In this document: positions 42,131 to 49,864 of the stretch, in pieces
Position numbering within the stretch: the first letter of the stretch is position 1
How the letters are laid out: the number at the start of each line of letters is the position of its first letter
Assembly (NCBI GenBank): GCA_017622815.1
Contig: JAGAQH010000042.1
Coordinates: 62,001-126,000 of the forward strand
From: Bacteroidaceae bacterium
GTDB taxonomy: Bacteria; Bacteroidota; Bacteroidia; Bacteroidales; Bacteroidaceae
Reading direction: 5' to 3'
Length of the DNA: 64,000 bases
Made by a program: the position numbers and the translations under genes
Notes under the pieces: generated by a model
Databases searched by the model: none
The model's input: the letters and a program-made list of their open reading frames with translations, nothing else
What the model was told of the DNA's origin: nothing

Positions 42131-42889
42131 TTGACACTGACATACATTTTTCACAGCGGCTTCGTACTGGAAACTGAAAAGGCGGTTCTGGTCTTCGACT
42201 ATTGGCTTGACCCGGCAGAGGTGATGCCGCGTGTACTGTCCAACAGAAAACACGTGTATGTGTTATGCAGCCATTTCCACAGAGACCACTTCACCCGACA
42301 GGTTTTCAAGTGGAGGGAGCAGTGGCCCAATCACCGCTACACCTACATCCTGTCCCGCGACATACTGAAAAGGGGCCGGGCCGAGGAGCACGAGGTGGAT
42401 GTGTGGCTTTCCAAGGGAGGCGTGTGGGCCGACGGAAACATCCGCGTTCATGCCATGGGAAGCAACGATTGCGGTGTGTCGTGGATAGTGGAGATAGAGG
42501 GCAGGCGTCTGTTCCATGCCGGAGACCTGAACAACTGGTATGCGCACCTCCTGTCCGAAGAACATGCCGTACGGCGCAAGGGAATATTGGGCATGGGCCC
42601 CGAGATAGATGCCGTGTACGAGGAAAAGCGTTTTCTTGGCGAGTTGAAGAACATTGCCAAGGAGTACAAGGCTTTCGACATAGTGCTGTTTCCCATAGAC
42701 GGACGCATAGGCAACGGCTATACCAGAGGGGCAAGGCAGTTCTTGGAGCGCTTTTCTGTAGGGATGTTCGTACCGATGCATTTTGTTGCCAGCGGCTTTG
42801 CATCGGCATGGAGAATGGAAACCTTTACCGAGAAGAAGGACATTCCGTTCTGGAGGATTGACCACGAGGGAGCGCAGATAGAGGTCTGA
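42131..42889 (+). CDS. Metallo-beta-lactamase-fold hydrolase
   Basis: This 252-residue MBL-fold protein has the zinc motif VYVLCSHFHRDHFTRQVFKW (HxHxDH, about residues 41-52), then RLFHAGDLNNWYAHL and VPMHFVASGFASAWRME, giving the later Asp and His ligands. Small stand-alone members hydrolyse varied phosphodiester or ester substrates; none can be assigned here. No in-frame ATG exists upstream and the frame opens with TTG at 42131, so the start is unusual. It follows the acyltransferase gene by 77 bases. Confidence 0.82.
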   Translation: MTLTYIFHSGFVLETEKAVLVFDYWLDPAEVMPRVLSNRKHVYVLCSHFHRDHFTRQVFKWREQWPNHRYTYILSRDILKRGRAEEHEVDVWLSKGGVWADGNIRVHAMGSNDCGVSWIVEIEGRRLFHAGDLNNWYAHLLSEEHAVRRKGILGMGPEIDAVYEEKRFLGELKNIAKEYKAFDIVLFPIDGRIGNGYTRGARQFLERFSVGMFVPMHFVASGFASAWRMETFTEKKDIPFWRIDHEGAQIEV

Positions 42890-42941
42890 CGTGTCATTTA
42901 TTTTCCACTATCAGAATGAGGAACACCAGTGGGTCCGCAAG

Positions 42942-43080
42942 GGGGCTCGCGCTCATCGTCGTGACGACACTCTGAAGTCCTCCCGACGACAAGGGTTTGT
43001 TGTCCCCGATGACACGCGCTTGTCAACGTGAGGACAAGGCTTTGTTCTCACGACGACAAAACAGGGTTTCCCAGAGGCAG
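42942..43080. repeat. Degenerate tandem GTTGTC/GACAAC-rich repeat
   Basis: Imperfect units of about 24-26 bases such as CCCGACGACAAGGGTTTGTT and CCCGATGACACGCGCTTGTC lie in the gap before the ribE terminator. A similar array lies at 62950-63085. Confidence 0.5.
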
Positions 43081-43154
43081 AAAACAGCCCTCATAATCAA
43101 CAACTTACAATTTCCATGAAATATACGACAAATTTCCTTTGCTATACAAAAGAA

Positions 43155-43195
43155 ACTGACACCTCGGCCTAAAAATCAGAACCTGAGGTGTCAGT
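43155..43195. terminator. Bidirectional terminator between the MBL gene and ribE
   Basis: ACTGACACCTC (43155-43165) pairs with GAGGTGTCAGT (43185-43195). Rightward it is followed by ATTTTTTTT, and leftward by TTCTTTTG. The genes on both sides converge here. Confidence 0.85.
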
Positions 43196-43212
43196 ATTTT
43201 TTTTACTTATAT

Positions 43213-43815
43213 TCAAAGCAGAGAGTTCATCCGGGCCAAGTACTTGCCTATGATGTCGAACTCGAGGTTGACCACCGTACCTACCTTGAAGTTATGGAAG
43301 TTGGTATGCTTGAAAGTATATGGGATGATGCAAACCTGAAAGGTGTCGTCCGTAGGGCGGCATACGGTGAGGGAGACACCGTTGACGGTGACACTGCCCT
43401 TGTCCACACAGAAATACCCCCGGCGCACCATGTCCTTGTTGCTCTCATACCTGAAAGTGAACTGATGCGAGCCTTCCTGGTCCTCTATGGCTATGCAACG
43501 TGCCGTCTGGTCCACATGCCCCTGTACGATATGGCCGTCCAGGCGGCCGTTCATCAGCATGGAACGCTCCACATTTACTTCGTCGCCCACGGCAAGAAGG
43601 CCGATATTAGTACACTCCAGAGTCTCGCGCATGGCGGTAACGGTGTATGTACCGTCCTGAATGCTGACCACCGTCAGGCACACTCCGTTGTGTGCCACAC
43701 TCTGGTCTATACTCAATTCGTCCACAAACGAGCACGACAGAGTAAGATGCACATTATCCTGGTCGTGAACTATACCAACCACCTTGGCGGTCTCTTCTAC
43801 TATTCCACTGAACAT
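43213..43815 (-). CDS. ribE: Riboflavin synthase, alpha chain
   Basis: This 200-residue enzyme converts two 6,7-dimethyl-8-ribityllumazine molecules to riboflavin. It shows the internal duplication of lumazine-binding domains: MFSGIVEETAKVVGI and SVAHNGVCLTVVSIQDGTYT in the first, LDGHIVQGHVDQTARCIAIE and GSVTVNGVSLTVCRPTDDTF in the second. ATG 43815, preceded by AAAAGGAT, is the start. A longer frame opens with TTG inside the promoter element TACCTTTG (43852-43859, minus strand) and is rejected. It appears monocistronic, with a strong terminator 18 bases after the stop. Confidence 0.95.
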   Translation of the reverse strand: MFSGIVEETAKVVGIVHDQDNVHLTLSCSFVDELSIDQSVAHNGVCLTVVSIQDGTYTVTAMRETLECTNIGLLAVGDEVNVERSMLMNGRLDGHIVQGHVDQTARCIAIEDQEGSHQFTFRYESNKDMVRRGYFCVDKGSVTVNGVSLTVCRPTDDTFQVCIIPYTFKHTNFHNFKVGTVVNLEFDIIGKYLARMNSLL

Positions 43816-43851
43816 ATCCTTTTTATTCTCTTGATTGTTGTTATATGCGGA

Positions 43852-43859
43852 CAAAGGTA
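43852..43859 (-). promoter_or_regulatory. -7 promoter element of ribE
   Basis: The minus strand reads TACCTTTG; the transcript starts about 30 bases before the ATG. No FMN riboswitch-like structure is seen in this short leader. Confidence 0.6.
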
Positions 43860-44022
43860 CAAAGTTTTGTGCACATAACAGTCCATTTGCGAGTCCTAAA
43901 AAATGTTAACGGAGAAAACCAAAGGCATCCTCAGATGTCAAAAAGAGGATTTGACGTTCATAATAGCATTACAGCCAATGATATTAGATGAGGAAATTGC
44001 ACCGACAAACGAATTTATTTAT

Positions 44023-44030
44023 TAACTTTG
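44023..44030 (+). promoter_or_regulatory. -7 promoter element of the efflux operon
   Basis: TAACTTTG is followed by CACGAG, with the TolC-like ATG 39 bases downstream. Confidence 0.6.
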
Positions 44031-44068
44031 CACGAGAATTCATAAACGACATTCCATAAATACCAATT

Positions 44069-45397
44069 ATGAGAAAATCAGCAATCGCTCTGTTCCTGAT
44101 ATGCTCCATGGGGGCATGGGCAGAGAACTGGACCTTGCGCGACTGCATACAGCATGCGTTGCAGAACAACATTACCGTACGCAAGAACCGCATCAGCGAG
44201 GAAAGCAGTCAGGCATCACTGACGCAAAGCAAGAGTGCCCTGTGGCCATCACTCAGTTTCAGCACATCGCACGGCGTAAACTACCGCCCTGGACAGGAAA
44301 CGGAGTCCATCCGTCCGGTCGACGGAGAACTCGTCAGCACACCCAACACCAGTTGGAACAGTTCATACGGAATAAACATGAACTGGACCGTGTGGAACGG
44401 AGGCATTAACCACAAGAATGTGGAGGCACAGGAAGTGACCAACGAAATCAGCCGTCTTGCCACGGAAACAAGCGAACTGACCGTACAGGAGCAGATAGTA
44501 CAACTCTACGTGCAGATAATGTACACGAAGGAGGCGGTGAAAGTGAACCGCTCTCTTGTGGAAACAGCACGCCAGCAGTACGAGAGAGGACAGGAACTGC
44601 ACAAGGAAGGACAGATGTCCAAGGCCGACCTGGTACAACTGGAGGCACAGTATGCCAGTGCACAGTACGATGTGGTGAACAGCGAAACCCAGGTGCAGAA
44701 CTACATAATGCAACTGAAGAAACTCCTGCAACTGGACATGGACACAGACTTCAACGTAACCGGAGAAATCCCTGCCGACGAGGATGTTATGGCAGCCATA
44801 CCGCAGGCAGAGAACGTATATGAAAAGGCATTGCTCACACGCCCCGAGATACGCAGCGCCGAGAAGAGCATAGAGAGTGCCGAACTGCAGTACAACATTG
44901 CCAAGCGGGGATACTACCCCACCATCGGCCTAAACGCAGGCATATCTGACAGCCACAATTCGGGCAGCCAGAACGATGTGGGCAAGCAGATGAAGAACAA
45001 CCTGAACATGAGCGCATCGGTGAGCCTCAGCGTGCCCATCTGGGACCAGCGCCGTACCAGCACGAACAAGCAGAAGGCCCTCCTGCAGAAGACAACGGCA
45101 CAACTGGACCTGGAGGACAAGAAGAACAACCTGTCCAACACCATAGAGCAGTTCTGGCTGAATGCGGTAACCGGACAGAACCGTTTTGTCTCCGCACAGG
45201 CCATATGCAAGAGCCAGCAGGCAAGTTACGAACTGGTAAACGAGCAGTTCAACAACGGCCTGAAGAACGTGGTGGACGTATTGCAGAGCCGCGACAACAT
45301 CCTGGCGGCAGAACAGGACAAACTGCAGAGCAAATACACCTTCCTGCTGAACCTGCAACTGCTCAAGTTCTACATGGGCGAGACACTGGACATGTAG
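44069..45397 (+). CDS. TolC-family outer-membrane efflux channel
   Basis: This 442-residue protein has a signal peptide (cleavage near GAWAEN). The mature start NWTLRDCIQHALQNNITVRK and the repeat half beginning YEKALLTRPEIRSAEKSIES are the two outer_efflux domains. It has long heptad-rich helices, such as YERGQELHKEGQMSKADLVQ and the C-terminal YELVNEQFNNGLKNVVDVLQ. TolC proteins form trimeric tunnels across the outer membrane and periplasm. It is first in a four-gene operon with a MacA-like adaptor and ABC components. Confidence 0.93.
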   Translation: MRKSAIALFLICSMGAWAENWTLRDCIQHALQNNITVRKNRISEESSQASLTQSKSALWPSLSFSTSHGVNYRPGQETESIRPVDGELVSTPNTSWNSSYGINMNWTVWNGGINHKNVEAQEVTNEISRLATETSELTVQEQIVQLYVQIMYTKEAVKVNRSLVETARQQYERGQELHKEGQMSKADLVQLEAQYASAQYDVVNSETQVQNYIMQLKKLLQLDMDTDFNVTGEIPADEDVMAAIPQAENVYEKALLTRPEIRSAEKSIESAELQYNIAKRGYYPTIGLNAGISDSHNSGSQNDVGKQMKNNLNMSASVSLSVPIWDQRRTSTNKQKALLQKTTAQLDLEDKKNNLSNTIEQFWLNAVTGQNRFVSAQAICKSQQASYELVNEQFNNGLKNVVDVLQSRDNILAAEQDKLQSKYTFLLNLQLLKFYMGETLDM

Positions 45398-45450
45398 GAA
45401 AGGACAGACAGACAACTTGATTCATAACAAGAAACAACATCATAACAGAC

Positions 45451-46605
45451 ATGAAGAAGAACATACTTACGGCATTGGCCATTGCCTCTGTGCTGGTTGC
45501 CTGCAAGGGCGGCCCAAGCTTTGAGTACACGGAGAGCGAAGTTGCTCGTGGCAATATCACCACCAGCGTAACAGCAACGGGAACCATAGAACCCGTGACA
45601 AGCGTACAGGTGGGCACACAGGTGTCCGGCATTGTCAGCAAACTCTATGTGGACTACAACAGCGTGGTAAGGGCCGGACAGGTAATAGCGGAACTGGACC
45701 GCACAAACCTGATATCGGAACTGGAAAGCGCCACGGCACAGTTGCGCAGCGCTGAAAGCGACTACGAATACCAGAAGACAAACCACGAAAGATACAAGAA
45801 CCTGTACGACAAAGGTCTGGTGTCGGCCAACGACTACGAAAAGGCCCGCCTTTCATACAGCCAGTCACAACAGACAGTAACCCAGCGCAGGGAAAACGTG
45901 AAGAAGGCACGCACCAACCTGGGATATGCCACCATCACCAGCCCCATAGACGGCGTGGTGCTTAGCAAGGAGGTGGAAGAGGGACAGACCGTGGCATCAA
46001 GCTTCAATACCCCCACCCTCTTCAACATAGCACAGGACCTGACACAGATGCGAGTGATTGCCGATGTGGACGAGGCCGACATAGGCGAGGTGCGCGAAGG
46101 CCAGCGTGTAAGTTTCACCGTGGATGCCTTCCCCAGCATGGTGTTCGAGGGCAGCGTGCAGCAGGTTCGCCAGGAGGCGGCAACGGAAAGCAACGTCGTT
46201 ACATACGAAGTGGTTATCTCCGCTCCCAACGACGACCTGAAACTGAAGCCCGGCCTTACCGCCAACGTGACAATATTCACCATGGAGGTGAACGACGTAA
46301 CCACCGTTCCTGCCAAAGCACTGAGATTCACTCCCCGCGAAATGATGCTTAACAAGGGAGAGACCATCGAGGACTGCCAGGGAAAGACAAAGGTGTGGAT
46401 TCGCAAGGACAACTCCTACAAGGCCATACCAGTGGAAACCGGAGTGACCAACGGCATGCTTACCGAAGTGAAGAGCGGACTGAAACCCGGCGACATGGTT
46501 GTTACCGACATTCGTGCCAACATGCCTGAAGTGGAAGAACAACAGACACAGAACCCCTTCATGCCCGGACGACGCAACAACAACAACAAGAATGCAAAGA
46601 AGTAA
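45451..46605 (+). CDS. macA: Periplasmic adaptor of ABC efflux pump (MacA/HlyD-like)
   Basis: This 384-residue membrane-fusion protein has a lipoprotein-type N-terminus (ALAIASVLVAC, Cys near residue 18). The biotinyl-lipoyl half-motifs flank a coiled-coil hairpin: GTQVSGIVSKLYVDYNSVVR, then YEYQKTNHERYKNLYDKGLV and YATITSPIDGVVLSKEVEEG. Beta-barrel and membrane-proximal domains follow (IGEVREGQRVSFTVDAFPSM, LKLKPGLTANVTIFTMEV). It should link the inner-membrane MacB-type transporter with the TolC protein encoded upstream. The tail is Asn/Lys-rich. Confidence 0.92.
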   Translation: MKKNILTALAIASVLVACKGGPSFEYTESEVARGNITTSVTATGTIEPVTSVQVGTQVSGIVSKLYVDYNSVVRAGQVIAELDRTNLISELESATAQLRSAESDYEYQKTNHERYKNLYDKGLVSANDYEKARLSYSQSQQTVTQRRENVKKARTNLGYATITSPIDGVVLSKEVEEGQTVASSFNTPTLFNIAQDLTQMRVIADVDEADIGEVREGQRVSFTVDAFPSMVFEGSVQQVRQEAATESNVVTYEVVISAPNDDLKLKPGLTANVTIFTMEVNDVTTVPAKALRFTPREMMLNKGETIEDCQGKTKVWIRKDNSYKAIPVETGVTNGMLTEVKSGLKPGDMVVTDIRANMPEVEEQQTQNPFMPGRRNNNNKNAKK

Positions 46606-46646
46606 GGCAGAGGGCCAAAGGCCCGAACCCGCACAATACTACAACT

Positions 46647-47432
46647 ATGGCTGAATTCAAGGAAAACACCAACGTGGACGAACACGGACGCAAGTGTATC
46701 ATAGAACTGCAGAACGTGAAACGCGAATTCCATGTGGGCAGCGAAACAGTAAGGGCATTGCGTGGCGTATCGTTCAAGATTCACGAGGGCGAATTCGTCA
46801 CCATCATGGGCACGTCCGGTTCGGGCAAGTCAACACTGCTGAACCAACTGGGCTGCCTGGACACCCCCACCAGCGGCGAATACTTCCTGGACGGAGTCCC
46901 CGTAAGGAAAATGAAACGCAGGGAAAGGGCCGTGCTCAGGAACAGGAAGATAGGTTTCATCTTCCAGAACTACAACCTGCTGGCCAAGACCACTGCCGTG
47001 GAGAACGTGGAACTGCCTCTGATGTACAACAAGAACTACAATTCGCGCCAGAGACGCGATGCGGCAATAAAGGCTCTGCAACAGGTGGGGCTGGGCGACC
47101 GTCTGGAACACAAGTCGAACCAGATGTCGGGCGGTCAGATGCAGCGAGTTGCCATTGCACGCGCATTGGTAAACAATCCCGCCGTGATACTTGCCGATGA
47201 GGCTACGGGTAATCTCGATACCAGAACCTCGTTCGAAATACTATGCCTCTTCCAGGAACTGCACCGCCAGGGACGCACCATCATCTTCGTGACACACAAC
47301 CCGGAAATAGCACAGTACTCGAGCCGCAACATCATGCTGCGAGACGGAAAGATACGCTCCGACATCATGAACGATAACATCCTCAGTGCAAAGGAGGCGC
47401 TTGATGCGCTGCCCTTGCCACAGGACGACTAA
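46647..47432 (+). CDS. MacB-type ABC transporter ATP-binding protein
   Basis: This 261-residue nucleotide-binding subunit has Walker A GTSGSGKSTLLNQLG, the Q-loop in IGFIFQNYNLL, signature SGGQMQRVAIARALV, and Walker B VILADEATGNLDTRTS. It is a LolD/MacB-class ATPase. In Bacteroidetes the ATPase and FtsX-type permease are often separate, as here, in contrast to the fused E. coli MacB. It is 41 bases downstream of the adaptor. The exported substrate (drug, peptide or lipid) is unknown. Confidence 0.93.
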   Translation: MAEFKENTNVDEHGRKCIIELQNVKREFHVGSETVRALRGVSFKIHEGEFVTIMGTSGSGKSTLLNQLGCLDTPTSGEYFLDGVPVRKMKRRERAVLRNRKIGFIFQNYNLLAKTTAVENVELPLMYNKNYNSRQRRDAAIKALQQVGLGDRLEHKSNQMSGGQMQRVAIARALVNNPAVILADEATGNLDTRTSFEILCLFQELHRQGRTIIFVTHNPEIAQYSSRNIMLRDGKIRSDIMNDNILSAKEALDALPLPQDD

Positions 47433-47457
47433 CCCAACATAAACAGAAGAAACCAAA

Positions 47458-48684
47458 ATGAGTTATCTGAATCTACTGAAAGTGGCAATACGCGCCATAC
47501 TCAGCAACAAGTTCCGTTCTTTCCTGAGCATGCTGGGTATAATAATAGGTGTTGCCGCCGTAATCATAATGATGGCCATAGGTCAGGGCTCCAAGGAGAA
47601 CGTGAAGGCGGAACTCAGCAAGATGGGCACCAACCTGCTGACAATACGCCCGGGTGCCGAACGACGCTTTGCCGGTGCACGCCCCGACCCTGCCAGCATG
47701 CAGACCCTGAAGGAGGAAGACGTGGAAGCCATCAGACGCGAAGCAACGCTGATAACATACATCTCCGCTGAAGTAACCGCCAGCGGACAGGTTATCTACG
47801 GAAACAAGAACACTACAGCCACACTGTATGGCGAGAGTCCGGATTACCTCGACATAAAGAAATGGGAACTGGCAGAAGGAGACTGCTTTACCGAGGAGGA
47901 CTGCATAAAGAACGCAAAGGTGTGCGTTGTCGGTACAACCGTCGTGGAACAACTCTTCGGTGACAAGAACTACAACTGCATAGGCAAGAACATACGCTTC
48001 AAGAACATACCCTTCCGCATCGTTGGCATACTGAAATCAAAGGGTTACAACAACTGGGGCATGGACCAGGACAACCTGCTCATTGCCCCCAACACCACAG
48101 TGATGAAACGCGTGGCGGCACAGACCTGGTATTCTTCTATAGCAGTAAGTGCCCTTAGCGAGGAAATGTCGGAAGCAGCCATTGAAGAGTTGAAGGAAAT
48201 CCTGCGCAGAAGCCATAAGATAAAGGAAGGTGACGAAGACAACTTCACCATCCGCTCGCAACAGGAAATGATGGACACCATGTCCTCCACCATGGACGGC
48301 ATCACGCTGATTCTCGTTGTTGCCGCGGCATTCTCGCTGCTTGTGGCTGGTATCGGCATCATGAACATCATGCTGGTGAGCGTGACGGAACGTACCAAGG
48401 AAATCGGTCTCCGCATGAGCGTTGGCGCCAGCGGTCTGGACATCATGCTGCAGTTCCTTATCGAAAGTATAATGATATCCCTGACCGGTGCTTTCCTTGG
48501 TGTGGCACTGGGCTATGGAGGTTCCTTTGCCGCCAAGACATTCCTGATGATGCCATGCAGCGTTCCCCTGTGGTCAGTATGGCTGAGTTTCGGAGTCTGT
48601 GCCTTCATAGGCATATTCTTCGGTTATCTGCCGGCACGAAAGGCGGCACGCATGGATCCTATTGAGGCTATCCGATACGAATAG
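47458..48684 (+). CDS. MacB/FtsX-type ABC transporter permease
   Basis: This 408-residue protein has an N-terminal membrane helix (FRSFLSMLGIIIGVAAVIIM), a periplasmic MacB_PCD domain (about residues 45-260), and three C-terminal helices. These include FSLLVAGIGIMNIMLVSVTE followed by RTKEIGLRMSVGA, the FtsX motif. It couples ATP hydrolysis to mechanotransmission through the adaptor and TolC rather than classical transport through itself. It is the last gene of the operon; a folded repeat 6 bases after the stop probably ends transcription. Confidence 0.93.
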   Translation: MSYLNLLKVAIRAILSNKFRSFLSMLGIIIGVAAVIIMMAIGQGSKENVKAELSKMGTNLLTIRPGAERRFAGARPDPASMQTLKEEDVEAIRREATLITYISAEVTASGQVIYGNKNTTATLYGESPDYLDIKKWELAEGDCFTEEDCIKNAKVCVVGTTVVEQLFGDKNYNCIGKNIRFKNIPFRIVGILKSKGYNNWGMDQDNLLIAPNTTVMKRVAAQTWYSSIAVSALSEEMSEAAIEELKEILRRSHKIKEGDEDNFTIRSQQEMMDTMSSTMDGITLILVVAAAFSLLVAGIGIMNIMLVSVTERTKEIGLRMSVGASGLDIMLQFLIESIMISLTGAFLGVALGYGGSFAAKTFLMMPCSVPLWSVWLSFGVCAFIGIFFGYLPARKAARMDPIEAIRYE

Positions 48685-48689
48685 GATTT

Positions 48690-48795
48690 ACCTAAACACA
48701 AATCGGCCGTCAGGCTGTTACGGGCTAATGGAGGCTTCCGGTTTAAAACCAAAGACTATTATCATCGTAACGCTGACGGCCGATTTGGGTTAAAA
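48690..48795. repeat. Folded repeat, GTTACG/CGTAAC type, copy 2 (probable terminator)
   Basis: The 15-bp perfect outer arms CAAATCGGCCGTCAG (48699-48713) and CTGACGGCCGATTTG (48773-48787) enclose GTTACG/CGTAAC. Unpaired GCT and G are placed as in copy 1 at 29.8 kb. The loop block CTGTTACGGGCTAATGGAGG is similar to that copy. Confidence 0.65.
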
Positions 48796-48841
48796 GAAGT
48801 AAAAAACGGCACAATGCATACGAAATGTCAAATATTTGTTG

Positions 48842-48849
48842 TAAGTTTG
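48842..48849 (+). promoter_or_regulatory. -7 promoter element of the DUF4468-porin operon
   Basis: TAAGTTTG is followed by CAG, with the ATG 55 bases downstream. Confidence 0.5.
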
Positions 48850-48904
48850 CAGTTGGAAACATAAGCAAACAAAGGCAACATCAATATTAAAAAGACACAT
48901 AGCT

Positions 48905-49579
48905 ATGAAAAAGATCATTCTTATATTACTGCTCCTGATGCCTGTTATGGTAATGGCCCAGAAGGTGAAGGAAGACAAGAATGCCCCCAAGTACCTTAAA
49001 GGAGCGGTGCCTGTAGAGAACGGTATCGTCACATTCAAGAAGACTTTCCGCGTGCCCGGCCAAACCGATGCACAGCTGTACGAGAATATGTTGTTCTACG
49101 TGAAGGACAACCTTGTGGTAAAGGGCATAGAGGATGCATGGACACGTATGCTCAGCGACGGCGAGAAAGACGGTGTCATTGCTGCGCGTGTGGAGGAATG
49201 GATGGTGTTCAGCAAGAAGTTCCTGTCGCTTGACCAGGCACGTTTCCGCTACCAGATAAACGTGACCACAGGTCAGGGTGCGGTGAACATCACCGTGACA
49301 CAGGTATCATATCTCTATGGCGAAGAGTGGCACGAGAACAAGCCCTCTGGAACAGGCGGTGAAATCTACCGTGCCGAAGAGTGGATTACCGATGAGCATG
49401 CCCTGAACAAGAAGGGTACAAAGGTTCTTTCCGGTAGTGGCAAATTCCGCCGCAAGACCATTGACAGAGTGAATGAAATCTTCGAGAATGCAATGGACAT
49501 GTTCGAAGAGAAGGTCAAGGAGGAAATGGCAAAGCAGAAGGAAGAGAAAGTACAGAAGCGCCAGTTTGTCGTTGAATAA
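48905..49579 (+). CDS. DUF4468 domain-containing secreted protein
   Basis: This 224-residue protein has a signal peptide ending near VMAQ. The DUF4468 core is recognisable in IVTFKKTFRVPGQTDAQLYE and INVTTGQGAVNITVTQVSYL. The C-terminus is a charged helix (EKVKEEMAKQKEEKVQKR) that may form a coiled coil. DUF4468 proteins are common in Bacteroidetes, have a TBP-like fold and no proven role. It is first in an operon with a small membrane protein and a Porin_10 protein, which suggests an envelope function. Confidence 0.85.
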   Translation: MKKIILILLLLMPVMVMAQKVKEDKNAPKYLKGAVPVENGIVTFKKTFRVPGQTDAQLYENMLFYVKDNLVVKGIEDAWTRMLSDGEKDGVIAARVEEWMVFSKKFLSLDQARFRYQINVTTGQGAVNITVTQVSYLYGEEWHENKPSGTGGEIYRAEEWITDEHALNKKGTKVLSGSGKFRRKTIDRVNEIFENAMDMFEEKVKEEMAKQKEEKVQKRQFVVE

Positions 49580-49591
49580 AGCACTGTTGTC

Positions 49592-49831
49592 ATGGCAAAG
49601 GAAGAACTGAGTCTGGAAGAGCAGGTTGAACGCATAAGGGCAAAACGCAACGGTTCAGGAGAATGGAAGGAACGCGCAAGGAGAATCCTGAATAATGTTT
49701 TCCTCATACTGGGTGTTTGCGGTTTGGTAACATACTTTTCCGGAGACGAGAACCGCCTGAACGGCATGATACTGGTTGGTATAGCAATGGCTTTCAAAGT
49801 GGTGGAAATCATCATAAGGATAATCAGATAA
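49592..49831 (+). CDS. Small membrane protein, function unknown
   Basis: This 79-residue protein has a charged, helical N-terminus (MAKEELSLEEQVERIRAKR) and two hydrophobic segments (LNNVFLILGVCGLVTYF and GMILVGIAMAFKVVEIII). No family was recognised. It starts 12 bases after the DUF4468 stop and precedes the porin gene by 33 bases, so it is almost certainly in that operon. The topology (two helices, N- and C-termini cytoplasmic) is predicted from charge only. Confidence 0.75.
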   Translation: MAKEELSLEEQVERIRAKRNGSGEWKERARRILNNVFLILGVCGLVTYFSGDENRLNGMILVGIAMAFKVVEIIIRIIR

Positions 49832-49864
49832 GAAGAGCACAAACGGCTCTATATTGCAACTACA

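Noticed and set aside
43816-43854. TTG start extending riboflavin synthase by 13 residues
   Set aside because: The TTG is part of TACCTTTG on the minus strand, and the family starts at MFSGIVE.
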